In this document: positions 23,439 through 35,134 of the stretch, in pieces
How positions within the stretch are numbered: position 1 is the stretch's first letter
How the letters are laid out: each line of letters begins with the position of its first letter
Origin: Symbiodinium natans
Taxonomy: Eukaryota > Sar > Dinophyceae > Suessiales > Symbiodiniaceae
Direction of reading: 5' to 3'
Length of the DNA stretch: 64,000 nucleotides
Assembly (NCBI GenBank): GCA_905221605.1
Contig: CAJNDS010000879.1
Coordinates: forward strand, 588,559 to 652,558
Made by a program: the position numbers and the translations under genes
Notes under the pieces: generated by a model
Told to the model about the DNA's origin: nothing
The model's database searches: none
What the model saw: the letters and a program-made list of their open reading frames with translations, nothing else

Positions 23439-25065
23439 ATGGCGGCTTCTGTTGCAGTTCAGATGTCAAATCGCGCCAGAGCAACTGTGTTGGATCAATG
23501 GGAGAAGCTGACAAACGTTGCCACGGAGAGAGTCTCGATCGAACGGTTCCTTTTAGAATTTGCGAGTCGGTGGTACCGTTTACTTGCGACATCTTGCGAC
23601 TTCACGCGTGCGGGCTCATGTGTGCTGTAAGGAATGGGCCAAATTGCCGGCGAGTTGTTTGGCGAGTTGTACGGAAACCTTTTTGCAAAGGATCTGCTGT
23701 GGATGTTTCGAAATCCAACACGGACACAGCGATTTCCAGTGCTACTCGTACGTGATGCCGAAGATGGCAATCTTGTGGCACGCTGGCGAATTGGAGCATC
23801 CATGGTGTTCGAGAGCGAGCTTTGTGCGAAGACCCTGCCGCGAGTCCTGCCATCTGTTCGCCCTGCACTATCAGCAGGTTTTCAGATTGGAAACGCCGTC
23901 GGCCGCAAGTTGTCAGCATGTTAATTGGCTTCATCGTGCTTCTTCCTGGCGTAGCACAGCACATGACTCAGCAAGCATGTTTGGCTGACATGGTTGGTGA
24001 GGCAATCGCGCCATTAACTTCAAGCGACTTTGATGGAGTTCAGGGTTCAAAGATGAGAATTGGCGAAGATGCAGGTGCACTGGTACACTGGTACACTCAC
24101 TGGTACACTCATGAGTGTTTCGTGTAACTTAGGCGACTCTGGGTCGATGCCTTTCTTGGGTCCTTCTTCAAGCAGTTCTGGGCATTGCTTCGGATTAGAC
24201 TGAAGCGTGTCCGAGGTCGACGCGTTCGATGGGACCTGCTTGGGAGTGTCTTGAAAGAGTCAGTGGTGAAAGGACAAACTGCAAGGAACCTGGTTCTCAC
24301 CAGATTCGGCCGACTTCCCACAAAGTATGATCAGAACGACCCGCAGGTCCTCCAACTCTTGCCATCCAAGTGGGTCCCCGAAATTGGCCTGCCGCTTGCA
24401 AGTGGTGTTGGCCGTGGCTTCATGACTCGATGGTGGAGGGGATTTCGCAGTGGCTTGCGCCGAAAGTATGTGAGGCCGGACACCACGCGGACATGCGCGA
24501 TGTGTGGGCGCTGATTGTAAGCTAAGGGTTTTGGCAGAACAAGGTGACACCAGGTCCTTTTACATAGCTCGCGCCAAGGAGGCTTTTTTGTCATTTGATA
24601 TCTATAAGCGTACCTGCGAGCGGAGTAATTACCTGAGCAATGGCTATTGCAACTGGTAACCACATTCTGAAAGCTTTCTGAGCAAGTGTTCTGAACCGGC
24701 ACGTCAATTTTTGCCAATAATATTGTGGCCGGCTTTGCACTGCTTACTTCTGTCGACAGGCAGTTTGTAAGGTCATTCGGTATCGACTCTACCCCATCCA
24801 CATTCTTCGACACGTGTGGATCATGTTGTGGGCGTGTGCGCACGCAGCGCGTGTAGGGCACAGCAGAAAGTGTCACAGTCTGCAACTGCAACTGCTAAGA
24901 ATGACCACGGCCCCGGCAGGCCAAGGTTCGAGACGTGGGATTTGGAAGACGTGCCTAAAGTGGTTCTGAACTTCGCGAGGCAGCAAGGGGCTGAACAGGC
25001 TCGAGCCACTGGGAAGGACAATGGTGTCTCTAGCACTAGAACAACGTTGTTGATAGCGGGGACGT

Positions 25066-25100
<35 letters not shown>

Positions 25101-25287
25101 TGTGTGTCTGTGTGTCTGTGTGTCTGTGTGTCTGTGTGTCTGTGTGTCTGTGTGTCTGTGTGTCTGTGTGTCTGTGTGTCTGTGTGTCTGTGTGTCTTTG
25201 TGTCTGTGTGTCTGTGTGTCTGTGTGTCTGTGTGTCTGTGTGTCTGTGTGTCTGTGTGTCTGTGTGTCTGTGTGTCTGTGTGTCTGT

Positions 25288-25329
<42 letters not shown>

Positions 25330-25774
25330 GTGCGTGTGTGCGTGTCCGTGCGTGTGTGCGTCAGTGTGTGCGTGTGTCTGTGCGTGTGTGCGTGTCTGTG
25401 CGTGTGTGTGGGTGTGTGTGTGTGTGCGCGCGTGCGTGTGCTTCCGGCAGGCGGTGCTTGTGGCATCTTCTGTTGGGGACACAATGGCTCGGGACCTGGG
25501 CTACTGGTCAGGGTCGTTTACTGGCATAGTCACTGGTTTGGCGATGTGAATCTTGTCTGCATGGTGGCAAAGAGTCCAAGCGTAGCAGTACCGCATAGGT
25601 CACCTGAGTCATCTGTGGCTGTGCAAAGGCATACTGGGCCAGTCCAAGTCCTCCGGCAATGATGGCGAAATGGTGGTGGCTGATGGGTACTTGGAGAGTG
25701 ACCGCGAGCTGATTGCCTTGGAGCAGTACATGCGAGACTCGAGGGCCGCCAGAGAGAGAAACCCAGACGAGTAG
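23439..25774 (+). CDS. Unrecognised multi-exon protein with a possible membrane segment
   Basis: The proposed start is ATG at 23,439 ([16 protein letters not shown], then [12 protein letters not shown]). Next come an exon around 23,635-23,925 ([20 protein letters not shown]), one from about 24,130 (acceptor TTAG) to 24,510 ([20 protein letters not shown], basic), and one at about 24,880-25,055 ([20 protein letters not shown]). An exon at 25,451-25,545 joins in phase 0 across the repeat-filled intron and makes [13 protein letters not shown], a short hydrophobic stretch. A last exon, about 25,630-25,774, ends in [18 protein letters not shown] and a stop at 25,772-25,774. The middle parts are rich in Arg and aromatic residues. 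I know no family with this pattern. The grouping into one gene rests on strand, order and the one firm junction. Confidence 0.5.
25056..25450. repeat. Intron made of TG and TGTGTGTC repeats
   Basis: From 25,068 to about 25,325 the sequence is a TG run, then about 25 near-perfect copies of the 8-mer TGTGTGTC (one with TGTGTCTT), then TG again. To 25,440 it becomes TGCGTGTGTGCG-like. The tract fills a GC-AG intron: the exon before ends at ATA 25,055, the intron starts GCGGGG, and after CAG the next exon starts GCGGTG. The frames without stops on both strands here (HTDTQ or CVCVS repeats) are artefacts. Confidence 0.9.
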
Positions 25775-27620
25775 AAATTGGCCGTGCCGCAGCCATGCCA
25801 CCCAAGCACGTTGAACACGAGACGAAACTCCAACACGAACTCCACATAAGCTGGATGTTGCGCGCCCACCGCGCTTCTCCCACAAACTGTACGGCGATTT
25901 ATGGTGCTGGGGCAGCTCATCAATTGATCACGGCGTGTTCGGCCTGCAGGCGGCTTCATGGCCACGAGGAGCAGGAGGGTGGCCACATCATCGTCGCTGG
26001 ACACAGATGCGTCACCAGCTTCTTCGATGTCAAAAGCCACATGTGGCTGAATGATCTGTGCTGCTCCGTAGCACATCCGCTCGCTTTGCAACTCCATGAA
26101 AGGTTTCCTTTGAGTTGCAACAACATTTCCAGCAGAAGCTCGAGCCAATAGCTGCGCAAGTCAGTGTGGCATTGCTGAGATGCAACAGCCTCGCACAGCA
26201 GCAGCTGCTGCACCGGAACTATTGACTATTGTCATGGCTGAAGACTGAAGATGAGTGAGAATTCTGTACAGGTGCAGGCGCAGCCAGCAGAAAAGATACA
26301 AAAGTGTCTTGCTTCATGTTGCACGAGGAAAGCGCCGTTTCCTGACGTGTCCCAAGTAAAACGGAGCAGCAAGACGTAGCAAGATGCAGGAAGGAAAGTT
26401 CTGTTGTTCCGTGGAGAGCTTTGGCTTGAAGCATCCACTCAGGAGGTTTCGGAGTTAAAGTTGTCTCCTCATGTACTGTGCGTAGGAAGCACATGGAAGC
26501 ACCGCCCAAGAAAGATCTTACTGTCCCTCGCTTTAGCACGAGCTCAGCCTGGAAAGAGATTAAACATTGTTCAGCACGTCTAGACGATGTGACACTCGCC
26601 ATGGACGACGAACCTATGCAGGCACAATTGCTGTTGCCGGGGTGAAGACGAGGCAGTTAGCAGTTAGCTAAAACCATTTTAATATTTCGACCATGAGGTG
26701 TGGCAAATGATTGCGCTTTCGAAGTGCAGCACCTGCATGCACTTGCAATCTCAATTGTTTGCAAGTCCACTTCCTTGGCCAGGCTAATGAGTCAGTCAGC
26801 GAGTGATCAGGTCGTCCTTCTGGACCCTCCAATCCCAAAGTCACAGGAATATGGCGCATTGTGGTCGCGATTCTCGTAGCGAGCCCGAGCGCTTGGCACC
26901 CTCGAATCGCCTCCCCCTGTCCGAAGCGTCTTCTGCTGTGCGATCGGACACGCGGGCTTCAGCCTGAAAATGCGTTGGGGGTGGCTGCTGCGCAAGCATG
27001 CCCGACAAGTTGATCCGCCCGCTTTCTCGCGCCGGTGCCAAGAATCGAAGATTGCGAAAAGGGTGTGTGTTCGACTAGAAGCCCTGGCGTCTCTCCCAGG
27101 ATTTTTGACATGCTTCAGTTCAAGCACTGTTCAATCTCCAGCATCGGGTCTGATTGGTCTTGTGCGGCCTTTGTTCCGCTAGCGCTGAGCCCATGGGAAC
27201 CACAATAACCTAGCAGCTTTTCAGCCACGCTGCTGATGCATTGTTGTGGTTTCATGTATGCACTTACCCTCTTCTTCTTGATGTTCCGATTCCACTAAGT
27301 CAGTGGATTAGACCACTAAAGTGTTGCAAAGGGCGTCGTGTTTCTTTCATGCCCTTGAGATGTTGATCTCGTGTCAGATGTGTCAGGTATCCCGGCGAAA
27401 GTCCGTGAGTCGACACGTCGTAAAGACTAGGTTTTGCTTTGTGCCCATCTGGAAATTCGTTTGGGCATTCGGGCTTGTGGCACTTAATGGTTGGAAAGGA
27501 GACGTCTAGCCAGGAATGAACAATTGAGCCCGAGTTGGGACGTGGTTGGAGGATGGTTATGGGGCTGGCTGTTCAATTCGTTTCAATTCGTTCAATAAAT
27601 GGCTGCCAACTTTAGCTTCA
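25775..27620. other. No firm gene
   Basis: Open frames are present on both strands (179 codons minus at 25,609-26,148; 127 codons minus at 26,219-26,602; 106 codons minus at 26,807-27,127). None carries a recognisable domain or clear splice context. The first overlaps the supported plus-strand last exon of the preceding gene, which argues against it. Confidence 0.4.
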
Positions 27621-28569
27621 ACAGTCCGATGGAAGGACTCGAAGCCGCAAGATGCGGCGGAGGTGCCTGCAGAAGCTCCCGATGTGGACGTGGAGGATGT
27701 GGAGAGAGACGAAATCAGACACGTGGCCTGGCATCATTCACAGCTGTCCTTGCAGATGCTGCATGGTTTGGTTCGCCTTTCTTTATCGGAGTTCGTATCA
27801 AGCAGTGCCGATGTTATGTGGTGTTGTGTGCTACGTCCGTTTACACCTCTGACTTTGTATTCTGCTGAAGCGACATTCGTGAAGATTTTGTGTTCCTTTG
27901 AGCTCCTCCGAGGTCAAATTGCCAGTCGGCTGGGAAGGCAGGGTACAGCTACATGCAGTATACTACAACGCGCGATGTGCCAGCAAGCTTGCCAGCCATG
28001 CAAGCTAGACAGTTCAAGCAAAGTTCTATCACGTGCTTGACTGTCACGGACTCAAGTCGTGTTCAAAGCTCGTTGGGGAGCCTTATTCCTTATAAGGAGC
28101 TGTGGGAGCCGTCAGGTCTTTCCCTGAAGCTACATGCTGGTAAGCTACTCGTCTCTGAGGTCCCGAAGGCATCGTGCATGTGATACATGGTGTCATCATA
28201 TCATGCTCTGCATCGTGTGGAGAAGGATGTGGGATGTGCCGAGATTCCTTGCAGGCCTGCTTCTCGTCTAAATCCTTCCAAAGCGGTGCGAAGCCCCAAG
28301 TCAGGATCCTGGGGTTCTGCAGAAACTGCATCTTTGACAGGACAGCCCAATGCTCGAAAATGCTAAAATCCGGGCCACATGTGTGCAGTGTTTGTGACTC
28401 TCAGGTCGAGGGCGTCTTCGAAGGTGACGAGATCGTCTCAATGAATGGTGAGCCGCCTGCTAGTATGACCCCCAGCCTGCGCACTCTCTTCTTTGGCTGC
28501 CCTGACCGGTGTAGTGTCTCCACATTGTATCATGGCAGGAGTGGAGGAGCGCATCTTGTCAAAAGGTGA
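27621..28569 (+). CDS. PDZ-like domain protein
   Basis: A PDZ fold, a peptide- or tail-binding module, is suggested by two exons joined in phase 0 across a 245-bp GT-AG intron (28,160-28,404). The first, ending at 28,159, reads EPSGLSLKLHAGKLLVSE, the carboxylate-loop strand region with GLSL in place of GLGF. The second, 28,405-28,569, reads EGVFEGDEIVSMNGEPPASM, the typical G-D-x-I-x-x-x-N-G turn. An acidic exon near 27,628-27,720 (KPQDAAEVPAEAPDVDVEDV) lies just upstream and may be the N-terminal part. The stop at 28,567-28,569 may be reached only if no further intron follows. Start codon and partners are unknown. Both flanks of the intron read (G/C)AG|GTC. Confidence 0.6.
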
Positions 28570-29028
28570 CTCATGGAACGCGCGTGAACCTTACAAGAAA
28601 GCAACATGTTCAAATTGCGGTCATATCCGGCATGAAGTCGTGGAGCCTAGGTGTTCCGTGGCTACACCTCCTCATTCAGTCGGGTCAAAGGGTAAGCCTC
28701 GCTCTCAGACGCAGAAGCGTGTACGCGAAAAGCAACATGAACGTGCTACTGGCGTGAAGTGGTTGCGCCCTCGCACCATTCATGTCTTGAAGTCCAGGTT
28801 CACCTCAGAGTCCAAACATCGACGAATATCCACGAACTTCTCTCATAACTCATGAACATTCATGACCATGAAGCTGACTACTTAAGGAGGACTGACATAA
28901 AGTTCGACTCGGGCCGCACCAGTGGGTCTTGCACACCTGTGGACCGTCGTCAAGAGAATTTACAGATGCCAAAAGAAATCACGTGAACTCACATCCCGGT
29001 CACGTCCCCGCACGCTGTTGTTGCAGCC
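28570..29028. other. Intergenic
   Basis: No supported gene. A 120-codon plus frame at 28,493-28,855 is Lys/Arg/His-rich without motifs. The 3' end of the PDZ gene and the 5' leader of the SLC13 gene probably lie here. Confidence 0.45.
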
Positions 29029-31770
29029 ATGGCGCCTCGCCAAAGCTACGCTGTGCCTTATGTGGAGTCTTGCTCGAAATACATTCAGACACTTCAATCC
29101 TTATATGACCCCCAGCGTGCGCGCCCTGCACCCAGCAAGCATCCCACCACTGCTACCTTGACATGAAATCCGAGCCACTGAGGAAATCACGCAACAGTTG
29201 AGGGAGCGGCTGCCTTGGTCCTCCTTGGCTTTTCTTGCAGTTTTGGGAGCTGTCAGTGCCGTGCTTGCGGCGGCGCCTTTCGAGCCGACATGTTTAAGAG
29301 ACCAGAGCCTTGGCTTCATTCCTTGTGTCATGCTTGTGTTCTTGGCAAGTGCCAGCACCAGCAGTATCTTATCAGTCAACGGCTCAAAGGTCTCACCCAC
29401 AAACTTCAGGCAGCTATGGAACCTCTTGCTTGTTGCGAACTTGATGGTGTTCTTCGTGACGTTGCTTGGGCTAATTAGAGATCTGTGACAGCATTGCGTG
29501 ACATTGGTTGCTAAAAAACAGCCCAAGGATGGTTCTCAATGGGGCTCCCGTGGAACTGACCCTACTCGCAGCTGGAGCTGTGGCGTGCTTTGCTGACATT
29601 CTGGAGCCGGCCGCGCTCTTTGCAGGGTGCTCGTCCAATGCAGTGTGGACCTAAGCATCAGCAGGCATGCAGAGCCGAGAGCCACCCCCCTTCTCACACT
29701 TCTCACACACCACTTCGTGCTAACCCTAGTTCTTGGCTTGGGTTTGTTGGGCCAATCCGGGACAATGACAGTGAGTTTCGGATTCTGCATAAAAAGAGGA
29801 TATTCATTGGCCTGACCACCAAATGTCTGTGGTCGCCCAGGTCGTCACGCTCGCACTTCTTTTCCCGATCATGAAGGCTATGGGTGACACTGGTGTCCCT
29901 GAGACACTGATAGGCTATGTGCTCGGCAGCGCCAAGGGACTGCGTTCATTGCTTTTTCTAATGTTTGTGTCCGTGGCCGTCCTGTCGGGCTTCTTCAACA
30001 ACACACCAATTGTAGTCATGATGATACCTGTCCTACAATCTCTCTGCCAACGAAGGGGGCTCCCGCCTCGGGCACTGCTCATGCCCTTGAGCTTTGCCGC
30101 TCAAGCAGGAGGAAGTCTCACCTTGATGGGTAGCTCAATTAATTTCGTAGCACAGGAGGTTTTCGCAGGGAAAGGGTACCACATAGCCTTCTTCACACTT
30201 TCATTTGGTGGGGTAATCATCGTATGCTTTGGCGCGGCATACTGCTCACTGCTTGGCCCCCGGCTGCTAGCCAACTCAGCAACAAGTTCGTCCAGCTCAG
30301 AGCCAGTAGTAAACAGACAGACTTCTGGCAAAGAGTATTTCACTCTACATCTGCGAGTTCAAGGATCAAGTCCCTTGGCTGGCATTCTCGTGAGGGACGT
30401 TGGCTTACATCGTATTCCCGGAGTGCAGGCAGTATTTGCAGTGCTCCGGCAGCATGCTGATTCTGCTGAAGAGGCCGCATGTCGTCGAGACCGTCCGTCA
30501 ACAGTTGAACTTCGACAGTTCTCCGATATACCGGAACCAACACCCAATGTGGAGGGTGGAGTGGAATACCGGGGTTGGGATCAGCTAGCAGATCTGGAGC
30601 TTCAACAAGGAGACCTGGTGTTGCGACTTCCAATAGAAAGGCCGTAATCAAATCAAAAAAAAAGACGCCAGCATACGCCAGAACAGCAGATGAATGTAGT
30701 CTTAGAAACAAGCGTCTCATCTCATGTGCGCTTTGTTGCAATTGCTTGGAGGAGACATACTACAGATCGCTTGCAGTGCTGCTGGTGCAGCCGCAGTTCG
30801 GCGGGTGAAAGGCTTAGAGCTAGGCAACGAAGATGAAGTACAGCGCTTGGGAGCGCAAAGACGCTCGAGGTCCCTTTGTGAAGTCGCCGTCAAAGAAAAC
30901 CTGGTCGGAAGTACCCTGGACGTCGCCTGGTGGAAGAGGGAGCTGCGCTGTGCTGTTCTCTCGGTGAAGGGTGGCGCACGCGAGCGAGACAGACAGCTCA
31001 GCTTCAACGGCTACACGCTGCAAGTAGGGGACGTTCTGCTGGTGGAGGCGTTTCGGGACATGGTCGGTTCCGACGTTTGGCTTGACCACTTTGGAGTCGC
31101 ACGTGTCGAGCCAAACTCTGCCCCACCTCGTTTTGGACAAAAGGCAGATACTCTCCGCGCTGCTTTCATTATGATCGGGCTGGTCGTCATGATCTCCCTT
31201 GCATCACTTGGCTACAAGCGATTGAGCATGCCCCTGATGTCGGTGATCTTCTTATGCTGCATTATTGCCGTGAAAGGTCTCAAGATGCAGGAGGCATATG
31301 CCGAAATCAATGGTCAGGTATTGCTGACAATTGTTGGCGCCTTAGTCCTTGGCGAGGCAATGGAAGCATCCTGCTTGGCAAATTGCACCGGCCAATTAGT
31401 TGTTCTTGTTGCCAGGCCGTTAGGGAAGACGGCGGTTTGTGCTGGAATTTATTGCGCCACCATTGCCTTGGGCCAGTTCTTAAACAGCGCTGCCAACGTT
31501 GCAATCATGGGGCAGGTAGCTCTGTCAGTTGCAGAAGAGATGCAGATCCCAGTGGGCGAAGTGGCCATGATTGTTACCTATGCGGCATCAGCGTGTTACA
31601 TGGCGCCCTACGGCTACCAAACCAACACACTGGTGATGCTGGCTGGGGGCTATGAGTGGGCCGACTTTATGAAATTCGGGGGCGCGCTGCAATTCTTGCA
31701 CATGTGCCTTGTTCTTGCAGTGTCCCCATTGTGCGCAAGGGTGTCACCAGTCGGAGTGGCAAGAGATTGA
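29029..31770 (+). CDS. SLC13/DASS-type anion symporter with two RCK_C domains
   Basis: A membrane carrier of the divalent anion:sodium symporter family, in the algal branch related to sulfate/phosphate carriers. Exons: 29,029 to about 29,118 (ATG in GCAGCCATGG), 29,183-29,469, 29,528-29,642, 29,841-30,609 and 30,752-31,770; every junction keeps frame, giving about 759 residues. The carrier core has NGAPVELTLL near residue 130, GFFNNTPIVVMMIPV around 213-227 (the N-N-T/S-P signature), MGSSINFV, then two cytosolic RCK_C domains (about 329-425 and 468-528, each with a G-D-x-L/V-L turn). The second half has LNSAANVAIMG and MAPYGYQTNTLVM, the mirrored signature. Introns: 58 bp GC-AG, 198 bp GT-AG and 142 bp GA-AG, the last flanked by GGAGAC on both sides. 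The role is probably sulfate or dicarboxylate uptake; the exact substrate is not visible. Exon 1 end is tentative (GC donor at 29,119 or GA at 29,107). Confidence 0.9.
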
Positions 31771-33029
31771 AAAGTTTTGCCCGCCAATTGCAGCTGTTTC
31801 AGTCTCCCGTACGTGTATCTGCCGGGTTGCGGCATCTAGCTCCTTTTTGATTACAGGTTCGACTCTCCACCGTGTGTGGCGTGCGACTTCCAACGCAGGC
31901 GTTCAGCGTTGGGCCAAGTGCTTAGACGATTTCATCTAAGCGTCCGTCACACTCCCCCTCGCAGGCCTTATAGACAGGATCCTGCTGCGGCGGTACAGGC
32001 ATGAAGTCTTCTCACAGCTTCAATTGCTAGCACTTCCGCCTCACAGTGCCAACAAAACCAAGAACTCAATGAGGACCCTGCTGCCAATCTTAACATGCCT
32101 TGGGGCCAGAAGTGTGCGCGAAAGGTGGCCATGATAAGCCGCAGGAAGGTTGGTTGTGACGAAATGCAGGCGACCACTCGGCACCAGAATCTGCAAACTT
32201 TGGTGGTGGCGGTGTTGATGATGGCACACCGGGCCCCTCAATCTAAGCCGCCAGGAGTCGCTAGTCATGACGTGCCTGCCACTCCGGTTGGATTTGGCAG
32301 CCTGGATACACACAAGGCACCCGCTGTTTGGGATCTCCGAGTCCACAGGCATCTGCCTGTAGAACCGTAAAGATGGCATGAACGGCGGCGTGATTCATGC
32401 CAGTTCAAGGCATTGCGCGCATTCCCGCATGTGGCAACCATCGGCATGCCCGTACCACCGTTGGGCCGTTGGGTGATGTGTTTGACCCATGCTGTCACTG
32501 GCAGGCTGCACTTATGGGATCTTATGGGTTTTCATGCTTTGTCATACATTAAAGGGGCGCCCGTGTTGCACATTGGGGATCGGCCGAGGCCTTGACGTGG
32601 CTTTGCAGATGTGGCTTCGGGCTGTGAAGAGGGACATCCGCTTCACACTTGCAGCCTGAATCTCAGCCGTTCTACCAGATCGCACAATGTCGCTAGCATG
32701 TTCAAACTTCCAGGTGAAAAGCACTGGAATGGAGGCGTTCCCACAGTCATTGCCAGATGTTTGCCAGCAGACCTGTGCATGACACCAAGAAGATGTATTC
32801 TCAATTCTTTGACTAAGTTGCCTCAAAACGGCTCTGCTTCGCTCGCCACTGCCCTGTCAGGCGCTTAGCTTCCGCACGCCAGTTAGTCCCACAGATCAGT
32901 TGCGCAAACCCAGGTCGTCGCCAACACAAGGCGGTTCAGTCAAGTTCGTTGAGCTGTTATGGTCTTGTGTGCTCTTGCAAGCTGTCAGACAGAAACGCCC
33001 GAATCTGCTCCCTAACTTCCGAAAAGTGT
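31771..33029. other. No firm gene
   Basis: 3' flank of the SLC13 gene. Plus and minus frames of 70-112 codons overlap each other without motifs. Nothing is supported. Confidence 0.45.
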
Positions 33030-33850
33030 GAGGGACCCTCGATTTCTTCATGAGTGAGTGGACGGCCTGGAGTGCTCCGGCCAACGGAAACGTTCCCTCT
33101 GCTTGCGTCATTAACACAAAAACAGCAAGAGTTCGACGCTCAGAGCCCCTCAATCCGAGCTGGGAAAAACGCCACCCGAACCTCCATGGGCCCGCCCCCC
33201 CCAAGCCGGGCGGCTTGGGTTTGGATTTGGGCACGTGCCCACTTCACAGGAGCAGAAACTCTTCGCTTGCGATCCCTCACAAAGGTACTAAGCTGGGGGC
33301 ATTGGCTCGGAGACAGGGCTTGGGGTGCGGGGTGGTCGTACCAAACACGCACACACGCACCGGCAGCAAGACTAAGGGAAAAAGCAAGTTCAGCTAATCC
33401 CCTTTTGGCTGCACAAACTCCAACAGTACCCCCTCAGCAGGCGGGGCAATGCCTGCAACTCAAGGCACCGCCCCCGACCAGAAGGGGGTTCGATTTCTTC
33501 ATCAATTTTTTGGATTTCCCGTCAGTTTCTTAAATGCAAGAAATCCTCCCCCCCACCCCAATTCCTAAATTGAGAAATTTAGCCCCTCGATTTCTTAATT
33601 TGGGGTTCCGTGCCTCAATTATGAAATCCGCCCGTCAATTTCTAGAAATTGTGTCTGATTTGAGGTTGGGGGATACCCCCAAATTAAGAACTTGAGGGGT
33701 TGAATTTCTAACTTGATCCCAAAATGAAGAAGTTAAGGAGCTGGATTTCTTATCGGGGGGGGGGGGGCTGAACCTCCAAAGAAAGAAGTTGAGGGGCGGC
33801 GGGCAAATTCAGTGGCATTTATCGGGAGGGGGGGGGGGGGGGGGCAGTTG
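33030..33850. repeat. Second cluster of the TTCTTAA/AAGAAAT repeat family
   Basis: The words CCCTCGATTTCTTCATGA (33,037), GATTTCTTCATCAATTTTTT (33,491), TGCAAGAAATCC, CCCCTCGATTTCTTAATTT (33,583) and GGAGCTGGATTTCTTATC recur here in both orientations. G-runs sit at 33,755-33,767 and 33,828-33,844. These match the cluster in the MFS intron at 7440-7900. Between about 33,070 and 33,480 the sequence is not clearly repetitive. Confidence 0.65.
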
Positions 33851-34028
33851 CAAGACCAACCTCAAGCTTAGCAAATGTCAATTTCCCCAGGCTGAAGGCA
33901 CCCCTCGAGTCTTTAGTGTTAGTTTTGCCCTCGCTTTTTGCATGTCTAACCAAAGTCTAAGGTGCTCACACTGAGGGTGCGCTGAGCAGTACGCGTAGCC
34001 TGCCGTTGTCAAGAAGTCGAGATTCTAG

Positions 34029-35134
34029 ATGATTGTGAGACCGTCACTGACGGAGCGCAAATTCGCTGCTCTGACGGGGAACACATACTTCAGCTCCATC
34101 ACGATGCGAGTTAATAGAAGCGGATTGACAGCGGGTTCGATGCGAGAAGGAAAGAGCACGACCCACATCACCCGCGAACAGCCCACCGAGACCAATCAGC
34201 AGATCCACGCAAAGAACGACTCGTTCATGCTCGTGGTTGCAAGTTCAGCCATGGGTCCACGAAGCCAAATGATGCAGCAGGTCACTCCGGTGGCTGCGCC
34301 TCCAAGTATTGGAACCCGCAATCAAGGTAAACAGAGACGCAAACGTAGTGTTCAATCCTCCATCAGACGTACAGATCCCACTTGTCCTGATGTTCCCGAT
34401 GTGAAGTATTTCCACATTACATAGACGAGTGGCGCGGCGCATCATCACATGCACACGTTGCAATGCCACATGCGAAATGACATGTCGCGACATCGCACTC
34501 ACAAGTGCATGCATCCCACCAGCATGCACATCTTTCTCTCACACACATGCGCAGTCTCTGCAGAACGCGGGGCAATAACCGGCCGTGGCTTTGGGATGTA
34601 GGACCATGTAGGGAGCGCTGCTGGTGTCCTGAAAGAGAGACCCGGGGAAGAAGGGTCCATTGTCCCATATGTCCCATTGGGATTCCAGGAGGGTAGGCCA
34701 GATGTTTTCCCGTCGTCGTGATGCTTCATTGATGGAGTTAGTGCAAGCAACAGCAACAAAGTGTTCATAATAGCTTGGCCAGTGCCAGGAAACGGAGACA
34801 AAGCTTCTTCCGTTGTGGAACTGAAGGCGCTCGCTTGCGACAATAGGTTTGCATGACACTTCTCTTTCCTCAAGCACAGACTGGCCGCAGCTTGCACATG
34901 GCTCACGCTTCAGCCCTTTGCAGGGCAGCTCGACGGGCGGAACCTTGCGGAAAATGTTGCGATCTCGATGATTCTCGAGAAAGTCCGGAAGCGAACTCGT
35001 GAGGATCACAAGATGTCTTAAGCTTGTACACCTGTTGAGGAAAAGCTTGGACGAGTTGACAAAGGAGAGGCAACCCGTTCAAAAGGACACCGTCGGCAGA
35101 ATCGACGCCTGATCGAATCTCACAGAAGAACCGC
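34029..35134. other. Competing open frames, strand unresolved
   Basis: A plus frame of 131 codons (34,029-34,424) opens with ATG and is Thr/Arg/Gln-rich. A minus frame of 156 codons (34,539-35,009) looks more protein-like (CGQSVLEEREVSCKPIV, SVSWHWPSYYEHF) but lacks recognisable motifs and clear splice sites. Either could be real. If the minus frame is, it would be one of the few genes on that strand in the window. Confidence 0.3.

Noticed and set aside
24873-25484. 203-codon minus and 196-codon plus frames with HTDTQTHR and CVCVSVCL repeats
   Set aside because: They are stop-free only because the TG/TGTGTGTC microsatellite has no stop codon in these frames. The region fits as an intron between two in-frame exons.
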